DNA of 64,000 bases from Paenibacillus sediminis (GTDB taxonomy: Bacteria > Bacillota > Bacilli > Paenibacillales > Paenibacillaceae). The stretch lies in contig NZ_JAGGKP010000001.1 of NCBI RefSeq assembly GCF_017873765.1, positions 1,054,001-1,118,000 of the forward strand. Reading direction: 5' to 3'. Made by a program: the position numbers and the translations under genes. Positions 18,087 to 26,748 of the stretch are shown piece by piece (positions within the stretch are counted from its first letter, which is position 1; every line of letters starts with the position of its first letter). The notes under the pieces were generated by a model that was not told where the DNA came from, made no database searches, and worked only from the letters and a program-made list of their open reading frames with translations.

Positions 18087-18119
18087 ACGATTACCTTCTT
18101 TCTAACTTCTTACTACCCT

Positions 18120-19481
18120 TTATACTATCATGTTCAAAATAAGGATGAATATAAAGGATACAACAGACAGAATTGTTTCCATTACTGTCCATGATTTAAG
18201 CGTCTGAGATACGCTCATATTAAAGAATCCTTTAACAAGCCAGAATCCAGCGTCATTCACATGAGACAAGATGATAGAACCAGCGCCTGTTGCCAGTACA
18301 ACTAATTCTACATTCGCCCCTGGTGTCATGGCAAGAACTGGGGCAACGATACCCGATGCTGTAGTCATGGCTACTGTAGCTGAACCAGTCGCGATACGGA
18401 TTAGAACAGCAACGAGGTATGCAAAGAAAATAATATTAACGTGTGCTGATGTAGCAATGCTTGCAATCGCGTCACCTACACCGCTGTTGATCAATGTAGA
18501 TTTGAATGCACCGCCACCGCCAATGATTAAAATAATTGAAGCTGTAGGTGCAAGACATTCGCTCGTAAAGCGAGAAATATCTTCTTTGGAAAAACCGCGT
18601 GCAAATCCAAGTGTAAAGAAAGATACTACAGCAGAGATCAACAGTGCAATGACTTCATGACCGATAAACTTACAGAACGCTGTAAAACCACTTGCACCAT
18701 TCGGGTCAATAATGTCAGCAGCAGAGCCAATTAACATCAAAATTACTGGCAGCAAAATCGTAAATATCGTAATGCCGAAGCCTGGAAGATCTTTCTCATT
18801 TTTCGTTGTAAATTGTTTTGCAAGTTCTGGATCAGGTTCTACAACGACGCGTTTACCGATATATTTACCGAATACCGGACCAGCCAAGATCGCAGCCGGA
18901 ATACCGACAATAAGGGCAAAAAGAATTGTTTTCCCTAGGTTAGCTTTGTACGCATCAATCGCAATCATTGGAGCCGGATGCGGCGGTACCAAACCGTGTA
19001 CAATGGACAGCCCAGCAACAAGCGGAATACCAATTTGCAAGAGCGACATTTTCGTTTTGCGTGCAACCGTATACAAAATAGGTACTAATAGAATAACCCC
19101 AACTTCAAAGAAGATCGGAATACCGACGATAAATGCGACGATCATCATCGCCCAGTGCACCCGTTTTTCGCCAAATTTATTGACAAGAGTAACAGCGATT
19201 CGTTCTGCACCGCCCGATTCAGCCATCATTTTCCCGAGCATTGTTCCAAGACCTATGACGATCGCTATCGTTCCCAGCGTACCGCCTAAGCCCTTAGTTA
19301 CAGAATCAATGACATCTTCAGGTTTCATGCCGACAATTAATCCTAAGAATATGGACGTAAGTAATAAGACAACAAATGGATTCCATTTAAATTTAGCGAT
19401 AAATACAATGAGCAAAACAATTGAAATCAATGTCCACACTAGCAATGTAGCGTTATGACTTAATCCTAAAAGAGAAGTCAT
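18120..19481 (-). CDS. gntP: Gluconate permease
   Basis: 453 residues from the ATG at 19481, where TAGGGGGAAAT supplies a strong ribosome binding site. About a dozen membrane helices. GntP hallmarks: KFKWNPFVVLLLTSIFLGL, GFGRTLGTI-like region (here LGGTLGTIAIVIGLGTMLG), LVPPHPAPMIA and RIATGSATVAMTTASGI. Imports D-gluconate with protons. First gene of the gntP-gntK operon, behind a promoter with a GntR-type operator and a cre site. In B. subtilis the operon is gntRKPZ; here gntR and gntZ are not adjacent. Confidence 0.92.
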   Translation of the reverse strand: MTSLLGLSHNATLLVWTLISIVLLIVFIAKFKWNPFVVLLLTSIFLGLIVGMKPEDVIDSVTKGLGGTLGTIAIVIGLGTMLGKMMAESGGAERIAVTLVNKFGEKRVHWAMMIVAFIVGIPIFFEVGVILLVPILYTVARKTKMSLLQIGIPLVAGLSIVHGLVPPHPAPMIAIDAYKANLGKTILFALIVGIPAAILAGPVFGKYIGKRVVVEPDPELAKQFTTKNEKDLPGFGITIFTILLPVILMLIGSAADIIDPNGASGFTAFCKFIGHEVIALLISAVVSFFTLGFARGFSKEDISRFTSECLAPTASIILIIGGGGAFKSTLINSGVGDAIASIATSAHVNIIFFAYLVAVLIRIATGSATVAMTTASGIVAPVLAMTPGANVELVVLATGAGSIILSHVNDAGFWLVKGFFNMSVSQTLKSWTVMETILSVVSFIFILILNMIV

Positions 19482-19681
19482 GATATTTCCCCCTATTTTA
19501 ATATATGGTCTGCTTATCCAACTTAAAGTATACTTGTCGACAACGTATGGAGAAGCAGACAATCAATTTTCCATTATTCTGCTTTAGCATTTGTACCAAA
19601 TGCTCCGGATCCATTTTGGCACAAGACAGCGTTTTCATACCTTCCCTAACTAGAGAACGGGTTCCTCGAATAATCTTACAT

Positions 19682-19695
19682 ACTTGTATACAAGT
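19682..19695. promoter_or_regulatory. GntR-type gluconate operator
   Basis: ACTTGTATACAAGT, a perfect 14-bp palindrome within ATACTTGTATACAAGT, is identical in its core to the known B. subtilis gnt operator. It lies about 8 to 21 bases downstream of the predicted start point, as expected for repression relieved by gluconate. A related AAGTATACTT element lies at about 19525-19534. Confidence 0.75.
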
Positions 19696-19709
19696 TATTG
19701 AGTGATTTG

Positions 19710-19738
19710 ATTATATAACACTGCTTTTGTTTTGTAAA
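19710..19738 (-). promoter_or_regulatory. gntPK promoter
   Basis: Minus strand TTTACA (19733-19738), 17-base spacer, consensus TATAAT (19710-19715). Confidence 0.75.
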
Positions 19739-19746
19739 CGATATCA
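19733..19746 (-). promoter_or_regulatory. cre-like catabolite repression site at gntP
   Basis: TGTAAACGATATCA matches the consensus TGWAARCGYTWNCW at 13 of 14 positions and overlaps the -35, consistent with CcpA repression by preferred sugars. Confidence 0.55.
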
Positions 19747-19806
19747 CAAAATGAATTTAAGAAAGTTAGTTGCGATAGTTATTCATTTCCTTTTCCAATG
19801 ATTTAT

Positions 19807-20523
19807 TTAACGTTTTCGTTCTAAATACCGTTGATAAAACCAAATAGAAGCTCCTAGCAAACAACCGCTCATCAAGTATCCCCCTGCAACGTCGCTTGGA
19901 TAGTGAACGCCTAAATAAATCCGGCTAATTCCAATGATCAAAATAAGCAAGGCGCATACCAAAATAATGATGACTCTCCCAAGTAGAGAAGGAACATGTT
20001 TCCACAGTAAAAAAGCGATCACTCCATATAAACTGAACGCAGCCATAGAATGGCCGCTTGGAAAACTATAGCCATTCGCTTCAATAATGCGGTGGATTGT
20101 AGGTCTAGCTCTATGAAATGCTAATTTTAACGCAGAGTTCAGGAGTGTTGAGCCAATCATTACGCTAATGAACAAAATCAGTTCTCTGCGATGTCCTAAA
20201 AATACGTATAAAATGACCATAGTGACTATCGCTATAATCGAGGCAGGCAACCCTGCTCCAATATTAGTGAAAAATATCATCACCTTAGTTAACTGAGGCG
20301 ACTCCATTCCTTGGATATAGTAAATGATGGTATCGTCAAAATTTCTAATTTTCTGATCGCTGATGAATAGTGCAACAAGACCGAATCCAATCGCACATAT
20401 GAGACTTGCCATAAAAGCACGAGAAATTTGAAGTTTTAAATTGTTAAACGGCTTAATGAATCTCTCCTCCTTCTTCTTATCATTTTCTAATACTCTTCTA
20501 AAGAAGTTCCCATATTGCAGCAT
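19807..20523 (-). CDS. PAP2-superfamily lipid phosphatase
   Basis: Up to 238 residues. Six helices and the three-part phosphatase signature: KLAFHRARP (C1), YSFPSGHSMAAF (C2) and SRIYLGVHYPSD (C3). Such enzymes hydrolyse undecaprenyl diphosphate or phosphatidylglycerol phosphate at the outer face. The start is unclear. The ATG at 20523 has no good site, whereas AAGGAGGAGAG sits directly before an ATT at 20457, a rare start that would give 216 residues. It is divergent from the DedA gene, sharing a very short intergenic region. Confidence 0.85.
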   Translation of the reverse strand: MLQYGNFFRRVLENDKKKEERFIKPFNNLKLQISRAFMASLICAIGFGLVALFISDQKIRNFDDTIIYYIQGMESPQLTKVMIFFTNIGAGLPASIIAIVTMVILYVFLGHRRELILFISVMIGSTLLNSALKLAFHRARPTIHRIIEANGYSFPSGHSMAAFSLYGVIAFLLWKHVPSLLGRVIIILVCALLILIIGISRIYLGVHYPSDVAGGYLMSGCLLGASIWFYQRYLERKR

Positions 20524-20571
20524 TATTATAATCATGTATTTTATTTCAGTTTGCTGCAAAGAGGTGTACTT

Positions 20572-21231
20572 ATGCTTCATTCATTGATTGAATTTATTTC
20601 ATCAATTGCTGCCTATTTCGTCCAAAGTTTTGGCGTGGTAGGAATATTTATGGCTATGATGCTCGAAAGCGCATGTATCCCGTTACCCAGTGAAGTGATC
20701 ATGCTGACTGGCGGATTTATTGTCCATCAAGGATCATTTCCATTCTGGGAGGTTGTATGTGCTGGTGTTCTAGGCAACTTAGTTGGTTCAATGTTAATTT
20801 ATTGGGTCGGCGCCAAAGGTGCAAGATCAGTTCTTGAAAAGTACGGCAAGTTCATCCTTTTAAATCACAAGCATCTTCGTCAATCGGAGTTGTGGTTTAA
20901 AAAGTACGGAGAGTGGACTGCATTCTTTTCACGTAATCTTCCATTCGTTCGAACCTTCATCTCGTTACCTGCAGGAATATCCGGAATGAACTTTTATAAA
21001 TTCTGTATGTATACTTTTTTGGGATGCTTACCGTGGAATATTGCTTTAACTTACTTAGGCTATAAACTCGGTGAGAATTGGAAAATCGTCGAATCCTTCA
21101 TTCATCCAGTTACCTACGGGGTTATAGCATTAATGATTCTGCTTATTGCTCGGTATGTAATGAAAGCGATGAGACAAAAGAAACAGTTAACTTTGTACAA
21201 ATTACTAAGAGAGAATAACGAGGAGTTGTAA
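20572..21231 (+). CDS. DedA-family membrane protein
   Basis: 219 residues from the ATG at 20572 with AGAGGTG upstream. Contains the acidic motif ESACIPLPSEVIM (about 30-43) and the arginine motif FFSRNLPFVRTFISLPAGISGM (about 122-143), the two re-entrant loops of VTT proteins. Members include the undecaprenyl phosphate flippase UptA. The next gene (one base after the stop) is a PAP2 phosphatase of the BcrC type. The pair would dephosphorylate and then flip the C55 carrier, an inference from family roles and gene pairing. Confidence 0.88.
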   Translation: MLHSLIEFISSIAAYFVQSFGVVGIFMAMMLESACIPLPSEVIMLTGGFIVHQGSFPFWEVVCAGVLGNLVGSMLIYWVGAKGARSVLEKYGKFILLNHKHLRQSELWFKKYGEWTAFFSRNLPFVRTFISLPAGISGMNFYKFCMYTFLGCLPWNIALTYLGYKLGENWKIVESFIHPVTYGVIALMILLIARYVMKAMRQKKQLTLYKLLRENNEEL

Positions 21232-21232
21232 T

Positions 21233-21847
21233 ATGAATGTAACTAATCTTGATTATCAAATATTTCAAATGATTAATGATCAGGCAATCCGTCACGGTAG
21301 CTTGAATGGGTTCATGTGTTTTTTTGCACAGGATGCACAATATCTATTGTTACTCGGAATGATTATCTATTGGTTTACTAGAAATAGACTCAATCGAATG
21401 ATGGCTATTGAAGCTGCCATATCTGTATTATTAGGAATGGGGATTAGCTTCGTTATCGGACATTTCCTTTATAGAGACCGTCCCTTTGTCGATCACACCG
21501 TCATTCAATTGATTAAGCATGCAGCCAATGCATCATTTCCAAGTGACCATGCTATAGGGGCTTTCGCAATTGCAACAATGTTCTTACTTTATGGTAAAAG
21601 AATGCGATTTGTATGGATCATCATTGCAGCGTTAATTGGTTTCTCACGTGTTTGGACGGGGGTTCATTATCCAACGGATGTTATTGCTGGAGCAATCATT
21701 GGAATCGTATGCTCTGTCGTCACTCATCAAATTTGTTCCCACTCGAACGCTGTAAATAAATTAATCATTTCAGCCATTCGTATCTATGAGAGCTTGGAAA
21801 CTAAAATATGGACGAAACGGACAGAGACACAAACTAGAAATATGTAA
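21233..21847 (+). CDS. PAP2 phosphatase, BcrC-like undecaprenyl-diphosphatase
   Basis: 204 residues. N-terminal LDYQIFQMINDQAIRHGSLNGFM and helices, then the catalytic set FLYRDRPFV, ASFPSDHAIGAFA and SRVWTGVHYPTDVIAG. The SFPSDH form of motif 2 and the N-terminal 'IN' segment resemble BcrC/YwoA, which recycles undecaprenyl diphosphate and gives bacitracin resistance. CGAGGAG precedes the ATG, and it is translationally linked to the DedA gene. The C-terminal tail is unusually long and basic. Confidence 0.85.
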   Translation: MNVTNLDYQIFQMINDQAIRHGSLNGFMCFFAQDAQYLLLLGMIIYWFTRNRLNRMMAIEAAISVLLGMGISFVIGHFLYRDRPFVDHTVIQLIKHAANASFPSDHAIGAFAIATMFLLYGKRMRFVWIIIAALIGFSRVWTGVHYPTDVIAGAIIGIVCSVVTHQICSHSNAVNKLIISAIRIYESLETKIWTKRTETQTRNM

Positions 21848-21852
21848 TTTGT

Positions 21853-21890
21853 AAGGAAAGGATCATTATTAGAGTCCTTTCCTTTTTTAT
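21853..21890. terminator. Bidirectional terminator between the PAP2 gene and the sensor kinase gene
   Basis: AAGGAAAGGA pairs with TCCTTTCCTT, followed by a T run on the plus strand, between convergent genes. Confidence 0.8.
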
Positions 21891-23288
21891 TTATTGGATA
21901 GGGAAACCAATCATAACAGTTGTACCTACATTTTCTGTACTGATGACATCAATTTCTCCGTTATATCGTCTAACAAGACGCTTCGCTATAGCAAGTCCTA
22001 ATCCTGTACCGCCTTGTTCACGACTTCTCGCTTTATCGACACGATAAAATCGGTCAAAAATGTAAGGGATCGCTTCTTGCGGAATTCCAATTCCTTTATC
22101 GATCACTTGGATCCATACGCGATCTCCTTTTACAAACCCGGCCACTTTAATCTCCTTCTCATGCACTGAATATTTCACGGCATTATCGAGCAAAATGACC
22201 AGAATTTGTTCCAAATGCTGAGGAACGATCCGAACATGAACTTCTATGATCTGTTCTAAATCTTGTTTAAAAACAAATTCCGGGTACAATTTGGCGAAAT
22301 TTGTTAAATTATATTGTATGGTTTCACTAATGTTAATCGATGGTACTGCTGTATTTGGCGTTTCTGCCTCTGCTCGCGTAAGCTCAAGAAGCTCATTTAC
22401 GATACCTTTTAGACGTTGCAGCTCTTGAGACGAAACGCTAAGCGATTCCTCTAAAATTTCGGGCTTATACTTTCCCCAACGATTTAGCAAAGAGATATGA
22501 CCTTCCAAAATAGAAATTGGCGTTCTAAGTTCATGTGAAGCGTCCTCAACAAATTGTTTTTGCTGTTGAAAGGACACCTCTAATTGATCCATTAAGTCAT
22601 TGAACACTTTTGCCAAATTCGACAATTCGTCGCTGTTATCTAAGAAATGAACTCGTTCTTGAAGTCCTTTTTGCTTTATTTTGATCATCGTGTCAGTTAT
22701 AGATTGGATAGGTCTGATCAGCTGCTTGGATAGAAAAATCCCTCCCAAAGCGCTCAATAATATGGCACCCACTCCGCCTGCAAACATAACCGCTAATAAT
22801 ACATCACTCAATCTATCTGTTATTTCTAAGTCATTGACGATTTCAATGGTACCGGTAAAATGATTTAAGATCAGCGGGCTTCTTAAAATGAGTAAGTGAT
22901 CCTCTAAATGCCACGCGCTGATCATACGAGTACTATGAGCTACTTGTGGCCTTACCCATGTATCAGGCAAATTATCAGACACTGTTAAGATAGGTGTTCC
23001 TTTATCATCCAGTATGCGTATCATTTGATGAGTCTGGTTAATATCTTCAATGAAACTGCGGCTATTTGGTATTTCTTCAGCAGTTTCATCTTTTTGTTTA
23101 AAATAACCTTGAATTGCATCCATATTTTTGGTGATTGCATTCTCTTCTTGGTTCATCATCCATTTATTGATTACAAGGTATTGAACACCGTTGTATAAGA
23201 GAAACAGAATGCACAACAGAAGTGATGCCCAGACTGCTAACTTCCACCTAATAGGTAAATGCGAGAAGATCAACTTTACTCTGTTCAT
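21891..23288 (-). CDS. Membrane sensor histidine kinase (ArlS/YkoH type)
   Basis: 465 residues: TM1 at about 17-38, an extracellular sensor of about 125 residues, TM2 at about 163-185, HAMP, the HisKA H-box QFVEDASHELRTPISIL with phospho-His at about 252, then N-box (ILLDNAVKYS), G1 (DKGIGIPQEAIPYIFDRFYRVDKARSRE) and G2 (GGTGLGLAIAK). It reads an envelope signal and phosphorylates the regulator encoded just upstream; the genes overlap by four bases. The neighbourhood of DedA and PAP2 genes suggests, but does not prove, a cell-envelope stress input. Confidence 0.92.
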   Translation of the reverse strand: MNRVKLIFSHLPIRWKLAVWASLLLCILFLLYNGVQYLVINKWMMNQEENAITKNMDAIQGYFKQKDETAEEIPNSRSFIEDINQTHQMIRILDDKGTPILTVSDNLPDTWVRPQVAHSTRMISAWHLEDHLLILRSPLILNHFTGTIEIVNDLEITDRLSDVLLAVMFAGGVGAILLSALGGIFLSKQLIRPIQSITDTMIKIKQKGLQERVHFLDNSDELSNLAKVFNDLMDQLEVSFQQQKQFVEDASHELRTPISILEGHISLLNRWGKYKPEILEESLSVSSQELQRLKGIVNELLELTRAEAETPNTAVPSINISETIQYNLTNFAKLYPEFVFKQDLEQIIEVHVRIVPQHLEQILVILLDNAVKYSVHEKEIKVAGFVKGDRVWIQVIDKGIGIPQEAIPYIFDRFYRVDKARSREQGGTGLGLAIAKRLVRRYNGEIDVISTENVGTTVMIGFPIQ

Positions 23289-23959
23289 CGAATCACATAC
23301 CCCAGTCCACGAGAAGTTTGAATATAACTTTCTTCACCTGGATCATCGATTTTACTCCGTAAGTAACTAATGTAAACATCGACTACATTCGTTTCTACTT
23401 CGGTATCATACCCCCATACTAGGTCCATCAACATTTCCCTTGTCATAACTCGTCCAATATTTTGCATTAAAACGAGCAGTAGATCAAATTCTCGTTTCGT
23501 CAAATCAATTGTACGATCCCTTTTACGAACAGTTCTTGCACCTACATCTAATTCAAGATCCTTAAATGTTAGAACATCACGATGCTTCTCTTCGATCGAA
23601 TCGGTACGTCGCAGAAGAGAACGCATGCGAGCGAGCAATTCTTCAATGGCAAAAGGTTTAGGAATATAGTCGTCAGCCCCGCTATCCAGTCCCATTACCT
23701 TATCCATTACACCGTCTCTCGCCGTAAGCATGATGATCGGAGTTCTTTTCTCTTTTCTAACCCGCCGACATACTTCTATACCATTGATTCCTGGCAGCAT
23801 TAAATCGAGCAAAATCATATCCCATTGTCCATTCAAAGCTAACTCCAGTCCACTCCGTCCGTCATGTGCAATGGTGACAGAATACGATTCATGCTGCAGC
23901 TCAAGTTCAATAAAACGGGCTAAATTCTTCTCATCTTCTATTAGTAAGATTTTCTTCAT
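23285..23959 (-). CDS. OmpR-family response regulator
   Basis: 224 residues from the ATG at 23959, preceded by GAAGGGAA. Receiver domain with acidic pocket (IEDE), phospho-Asp at about 52 in LLDLMLPG, T in MLTARD and K in YIPKPFAIEELLARM. C-terminal winged helix ending VETNVVDVYISYLRSKID and TSRGLGYVIR. Closest in style to ArlR/YkoG. It forms an operon with the downstream kinase. Target genes cannot be read from the sequence; the flanking phosphoesterase and PAP2 genes are natural candidates. Confidence 0.92.
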   Translation of the reverse strand: MKKILLIEDEKNLARFIELELQHESYSVTIAHDGRSGLELALNGQWDMILLDLMLPGINGIEVCRRVRKEKRTPIIMLTARDGVMDKVMGLDSGADDYIPKPFAIEELLARMRSLLRRTDSIEEKHRDVLTFKDLELDVGARTVRKRDRTIDLTKREFDLLLVLMQNIGRVMTREMLMDLVWGYDTEVETNVVDVYISYLRSKIDDPGEESYIQTSRGLGYVIR

Positions 23960-24124
23960 AATTTCCCTTCTAACTTTGTCGAATTTACAGATTATACAGT
24001 TACAGTTTACATCTTGCACATTAAAAATATATAAGAAATCGTTTTGATGGATTTTCTCATAAAATTTTAATATTGTTTATCTAAACTTGGTAACTGAAAA
24101 CTCACATTGAAACGAGGAACGTCA

Positions 24125-25015
24125 TTGTCTAAAAAAATTAAACTTTTCATAGCAACCATCATTGTAACGATATCTGCCATCAGTTTGTCTAGCTACAATG
24201 CTAAACAAAATTGGTTAGAAGCAAAGTCTCAAGCAGCCGCTGCCACAAAAACATTAAATTCAAAACCATTTTATAACCACATCGTGATCGTTGTTGAAGA
24301 AAATCATACGTCTAAAAAAATTGTAAACAACCCCTCCGCCCCATATATTAACAGTTTAATGAAAAGCGGAGTAAATCTAACGAACCACTATGCTATTGAA
24401 CATCCTAGCCAGCCTAATTATCTAGATTTATTTTCTGGATCTAATCAAGGAGTAACGAACGATAAAGTTCCACCCAAAATGCATACAGACAATCTTGCCT
24501 TTGAACTGATCAAGCATCATTTCACTTTCGGCGGTTATTCAGAAGGATTACCTAAAGTCGGTTATGATGGTCCCTATTCACTAAAAACGAAGTACGCAAG
24601 AAAGCATAACCCTTGGAGTAATTTCACAAATTTACCTTCAAGTATTAGTATGCCTCTTTCGAGTTTCCCTAAAGATTATAATCAATTGCCTACAGTTTCC
24701 TTCGTCATTCCTAATTTGGACCATGACATGCATGATGGAAGCATCAAAACTGCTGATGACTGGCTAAAAAAACATATGTCTTCTTACGTCCATTGGGCCA
24801 CTGGGCATAACAGTCTATTCATCTTAACGTGGGATGAAGATGATATGAGCAGCAACAACAAAATACCAACCGTTATAGTAGGCGCTAATTTGAAAAATGG
24901 AGTCTACAATACAAAGACGAATCATTTCACGATACTGCGTACAATTGAAGAAATATACGGATTAAATTTCTTAGGAAAAAGTAAGAATGCTCAACCACTT
25001 CGCATATGGAAATAG
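24125..25015 (+). CDS. Secreted phosphoesterase (phospholipase C/acid phosphatase family, PF04185-like)
   Basis: About 296 residues from a TTG at 24125 with CGAGGAA five to six bases upstream; an earlier TTG at 24107 is less likely. N-terminal basic stretch and a single hydrophobic segment (signal peptide or anchor), then a phosphoesterase domain: HIVIVVEENHTSKKI (metal-binding E/N), HPSQPNYLDLFSGSNQG, NLDHDMHDGSI and TWDEDD near the C-terminus. This arrangement matches AcpA/phospholipase-C-like enzymes acting outside the cell. The substrate could be phosphate esters or lipid head groups. The next gene begins 37 bases later, possibly co-transcribed. Confidence 0.8.
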   Translation: MSKKIKLFIATIIVTISAISLSSYNAKQNWLEAKSQAAAATKTLNSKPFYNHIVIVVEENHTSKKIVNNPSAPYINSLMKSGVNLTNHYAIEHPSQPNYLDLFSGSNQGVTNDKVPPKMHTDNLAFELIKHHFTFGGYSEGLPKVGYDGPYSLKTKYARKHNPWSNFTNLPSSISMPLSSFPKDYNQLPTVSFVIPNLDHDMHDGSIKTADDWLKKHMSSYVHWATGHNSLFILTWDEDDMSSNNKIPTVIVGANLKNGVYNTKTNHFTILRTIEEIYGLNFLGKSKNAQPLRIWK

Positions 25016-25052
25016 CAATTTTATAAATAATTAAGATCATGTGGAGGTCATC

Positions 25053-25925
25053 ATGGTTCAACCTAAAAGCACAAGTTCAACAAATGAACAAAAATCAGGG
25101 ATAGCAATATTTATTAATTTCATTCTTATTATTTTAGTTCTCGCAACGATCATCGTCATATTGCTGAGCAACAACAAATCACTTTTAAAAAGTGCTCTAC
25201 AGATTCCATTTGTGAATCGTGTTCTACCATCAGCTCATGTTGCCGGAGATCAGATTCCCAAAAAAACTTCAAATCAAAAACCTTTAAATCAGAAAGTTAC
25301 AGATCAGAAAATTAAAGCCCAGAATAATAATAATCTAAATAATCAACAAGTCCAAAATAATACAGTACAGCAAAACACTCAGGATTTATCACAACACCAG
25401 TCTGGACAACAGATCCAAGCACCACCAGGCAATAAGCATATTAAAGAAGCAAAGGACATTGCCAATGCTTACGCAAGTATGTCTCCAAGTAAGGCCGCTT
25501 CTATACTAGATAATCTATCGATTGATGAAGTGGTTTACGCAATGACAGAAATGTCAAGTGATGAACGCTCGAATATTTGGAGTAAAATGGACCCTGCTAA
25601 AGCAGCTGATCTATCCTTGTTACTTAAGCCTCGTTCTACGGTCACAGACAACGAAGTAGCACAATTGCAACAAAAAGTGAATGTGATTGTAAAAAATAAA
25701 TTGAAAAATCAGTCCATTGATGAGCTTCTAAATACATACTCGAAAATGCCGCCAGTCCAGGCAGCTAAACTGATCGATCGATTAATGAATCTTAATTCTA
25801 CCAAAACACTAAGTATGTTAAAGAAAATGGATCCTAATCTTCGCGCTCAAATACTGACCGCCATGTCATCTGATCCGAATATGATTAGTACAGCTACGAC
25901 AATATCACAGTATTTATTACAATAA
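25053..25925 (+). CDS. Single-pass membrane protein with tandem MgtE-N/MotE-like repeats
   Basis: 290 residues from the ATG at 25053, with TGGAGG upstream. One TM helix (about 20-42) is followed by a very N/Q-rich linker (about 75-125), then two copies of a helical repeat: ANAYASMSPSKAASILDNL...KMDPAKAADL and LNTYSKMPPVQAAKLIDRL...KMDPNLRAQIL. Such repeats occur in the N-domain of MgtE transporters, in FliG and in MotE/YlxF-type flagellar chaperones. No transporter or flagellar gene is nearby. Likely a scaffold on the membrane; function unknown. Downstream hairpin is weak. Confidence 0.7.
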   Translation: MVQPKSTSSTNEQKSGIAIFINFILIILVLATIIVILLSNNKSLLKSALQIPFVNRVLPSAHVAGDQIPKKTSNQKPLNQKVTDQKIKAQNNNNLNNQQVQNNTVQQNTQDLSQHQSGQQIQAPPGNKHIKEAKDIANAYASMSPSKAASILDNLSIDEVVYAMTEMSSDERSNIWSKMDPAKAADLSLLLKPRSTVTDNEVAQLQQKVNVIVKNKLKNQSIDELLNTYSKMPPVQAAKLIDRLMNLNSTKTLSMLKKMDPNLRAQILTAMSSDPNMISTATTISQYLLQ

Positions 25926-25979
25926 TAAAACTAAAACAATAAAGCTGCCCGTATTCAGCGCTTTAGTTGTGTGATTCAC

Positions 25980-26744
25980 CTATGAAGTAATTCTGCCAAG
26001 TTGCTTAGCATACCGATATATTTTCCGGAAAGTTCTTTTATCTTTCAGTTCCTTGAAAATGTAGACATCTGGTCGTGTATTTACTTCCAGTATCCATGGT
26101 TTGAAGTTCTTATCAATTCCAATATCTACACCGATCGAATTGATGCCTGGATATTTTTTCTCTAACGACAAAGCAATCTCGACTCCTAGATGATTCAAGA
26201 TTTTAAGATATTCTGTTATTTGATCAGCTATTAAATAAGGCTGTAATAGCGTTTCGAGTGGCAACGGCGTGCCACCACTGTGATAATTCGTTACGATTTT
26301 CTTAGGGTGTGCTAAACGTCCTATAATACCTGTTGACTCCCACACCTTTTTGGGATTCTTCTGAACCATAACTCTAACATCAAATCGCCGGTTCTTATAC
26401 GTTAACAATTCTATACCTTGTTGAACTAAATAACTGGGTTTTAATTTATGCTTGTTAATAGTCTGATATAAAGAATTGTAATTTCTTAGAGATTTGGTTT
26501 GTATCCCTGACTGATATCGGAACTTTGTATTATTACTAGCAGACAGTTGTTCTACCCTCATAACCCCTTTCCCCTGAGTACCTATAGTTGGTTTTAAGTA
26601 AACCATCGCAAATTGTTCCAGCATAGAGAGAAGTTCTTCCTTACTCATCCTTCTCGTCTTCGGAACATATTCTCTAATATGTTTGTGTTTAAGTAATGTT
26701 TTTGTTTTCAGCCATTTGTCGGCAACAATGAGTATTTTCTTCAT
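25980..26744 (-). CDS. YheC/YheD-family ATP-grasp spore coat-associated protein
   Basis: 254 residues from the ATG at 26744 with GGGGATAAGAG upstream. Contains KPTIGTQGKGVMRVE (ATP-grasp glycine loop), YLVQQGIELLTYKNRRFDVRVMVQK, NYHSGGTPLPLE and the C-terminal IGVDIGIDKNFKPWILEVNTRPD with metal-binding E and N. This is the catalytic half of the YheC/D family, endospore coat-associated ATP-grasp proteins whose ligated substrates are unknown. Shorter than the full YheC/D proteins (360-450), missing their N-terminal domain. It follows the glycosyltransferase gene by four bases. Confidence 0.82.
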   Translation of the reverse strand: MKKILIVADKWLKTKTLLKHKHIREYVPKTRRMSKEELLSMLEQFAMVYLKPTIGTQGKGVMRVEQLSASNNTKFRYQSGIQTKSLRNYNSLYQTINKHKLKPSYLVQQGIELLTYKNRRFDVRVMVQKNPKKVWESTGIIGRLAHPKKIVTNYHSGGTPLPLETLLQPYLIADQITEYLKILNHLGVEIALSLEKKYPGINSIGVDIGIDKNFKPWILEVNTRPDVYIFKELKDKRTFRKIYRYAKQLGRITS

Positions 26745-26748
26745 TCTC

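Noticed and set aside
18712-19458. Long plus-strand open frame (248 codons) opposite gntP
   Set aside because: Exactly antisense to a conserved permease, rich in T, I, P and S as expected of antisense to hydrophobic codons, with no ribosome binding site.
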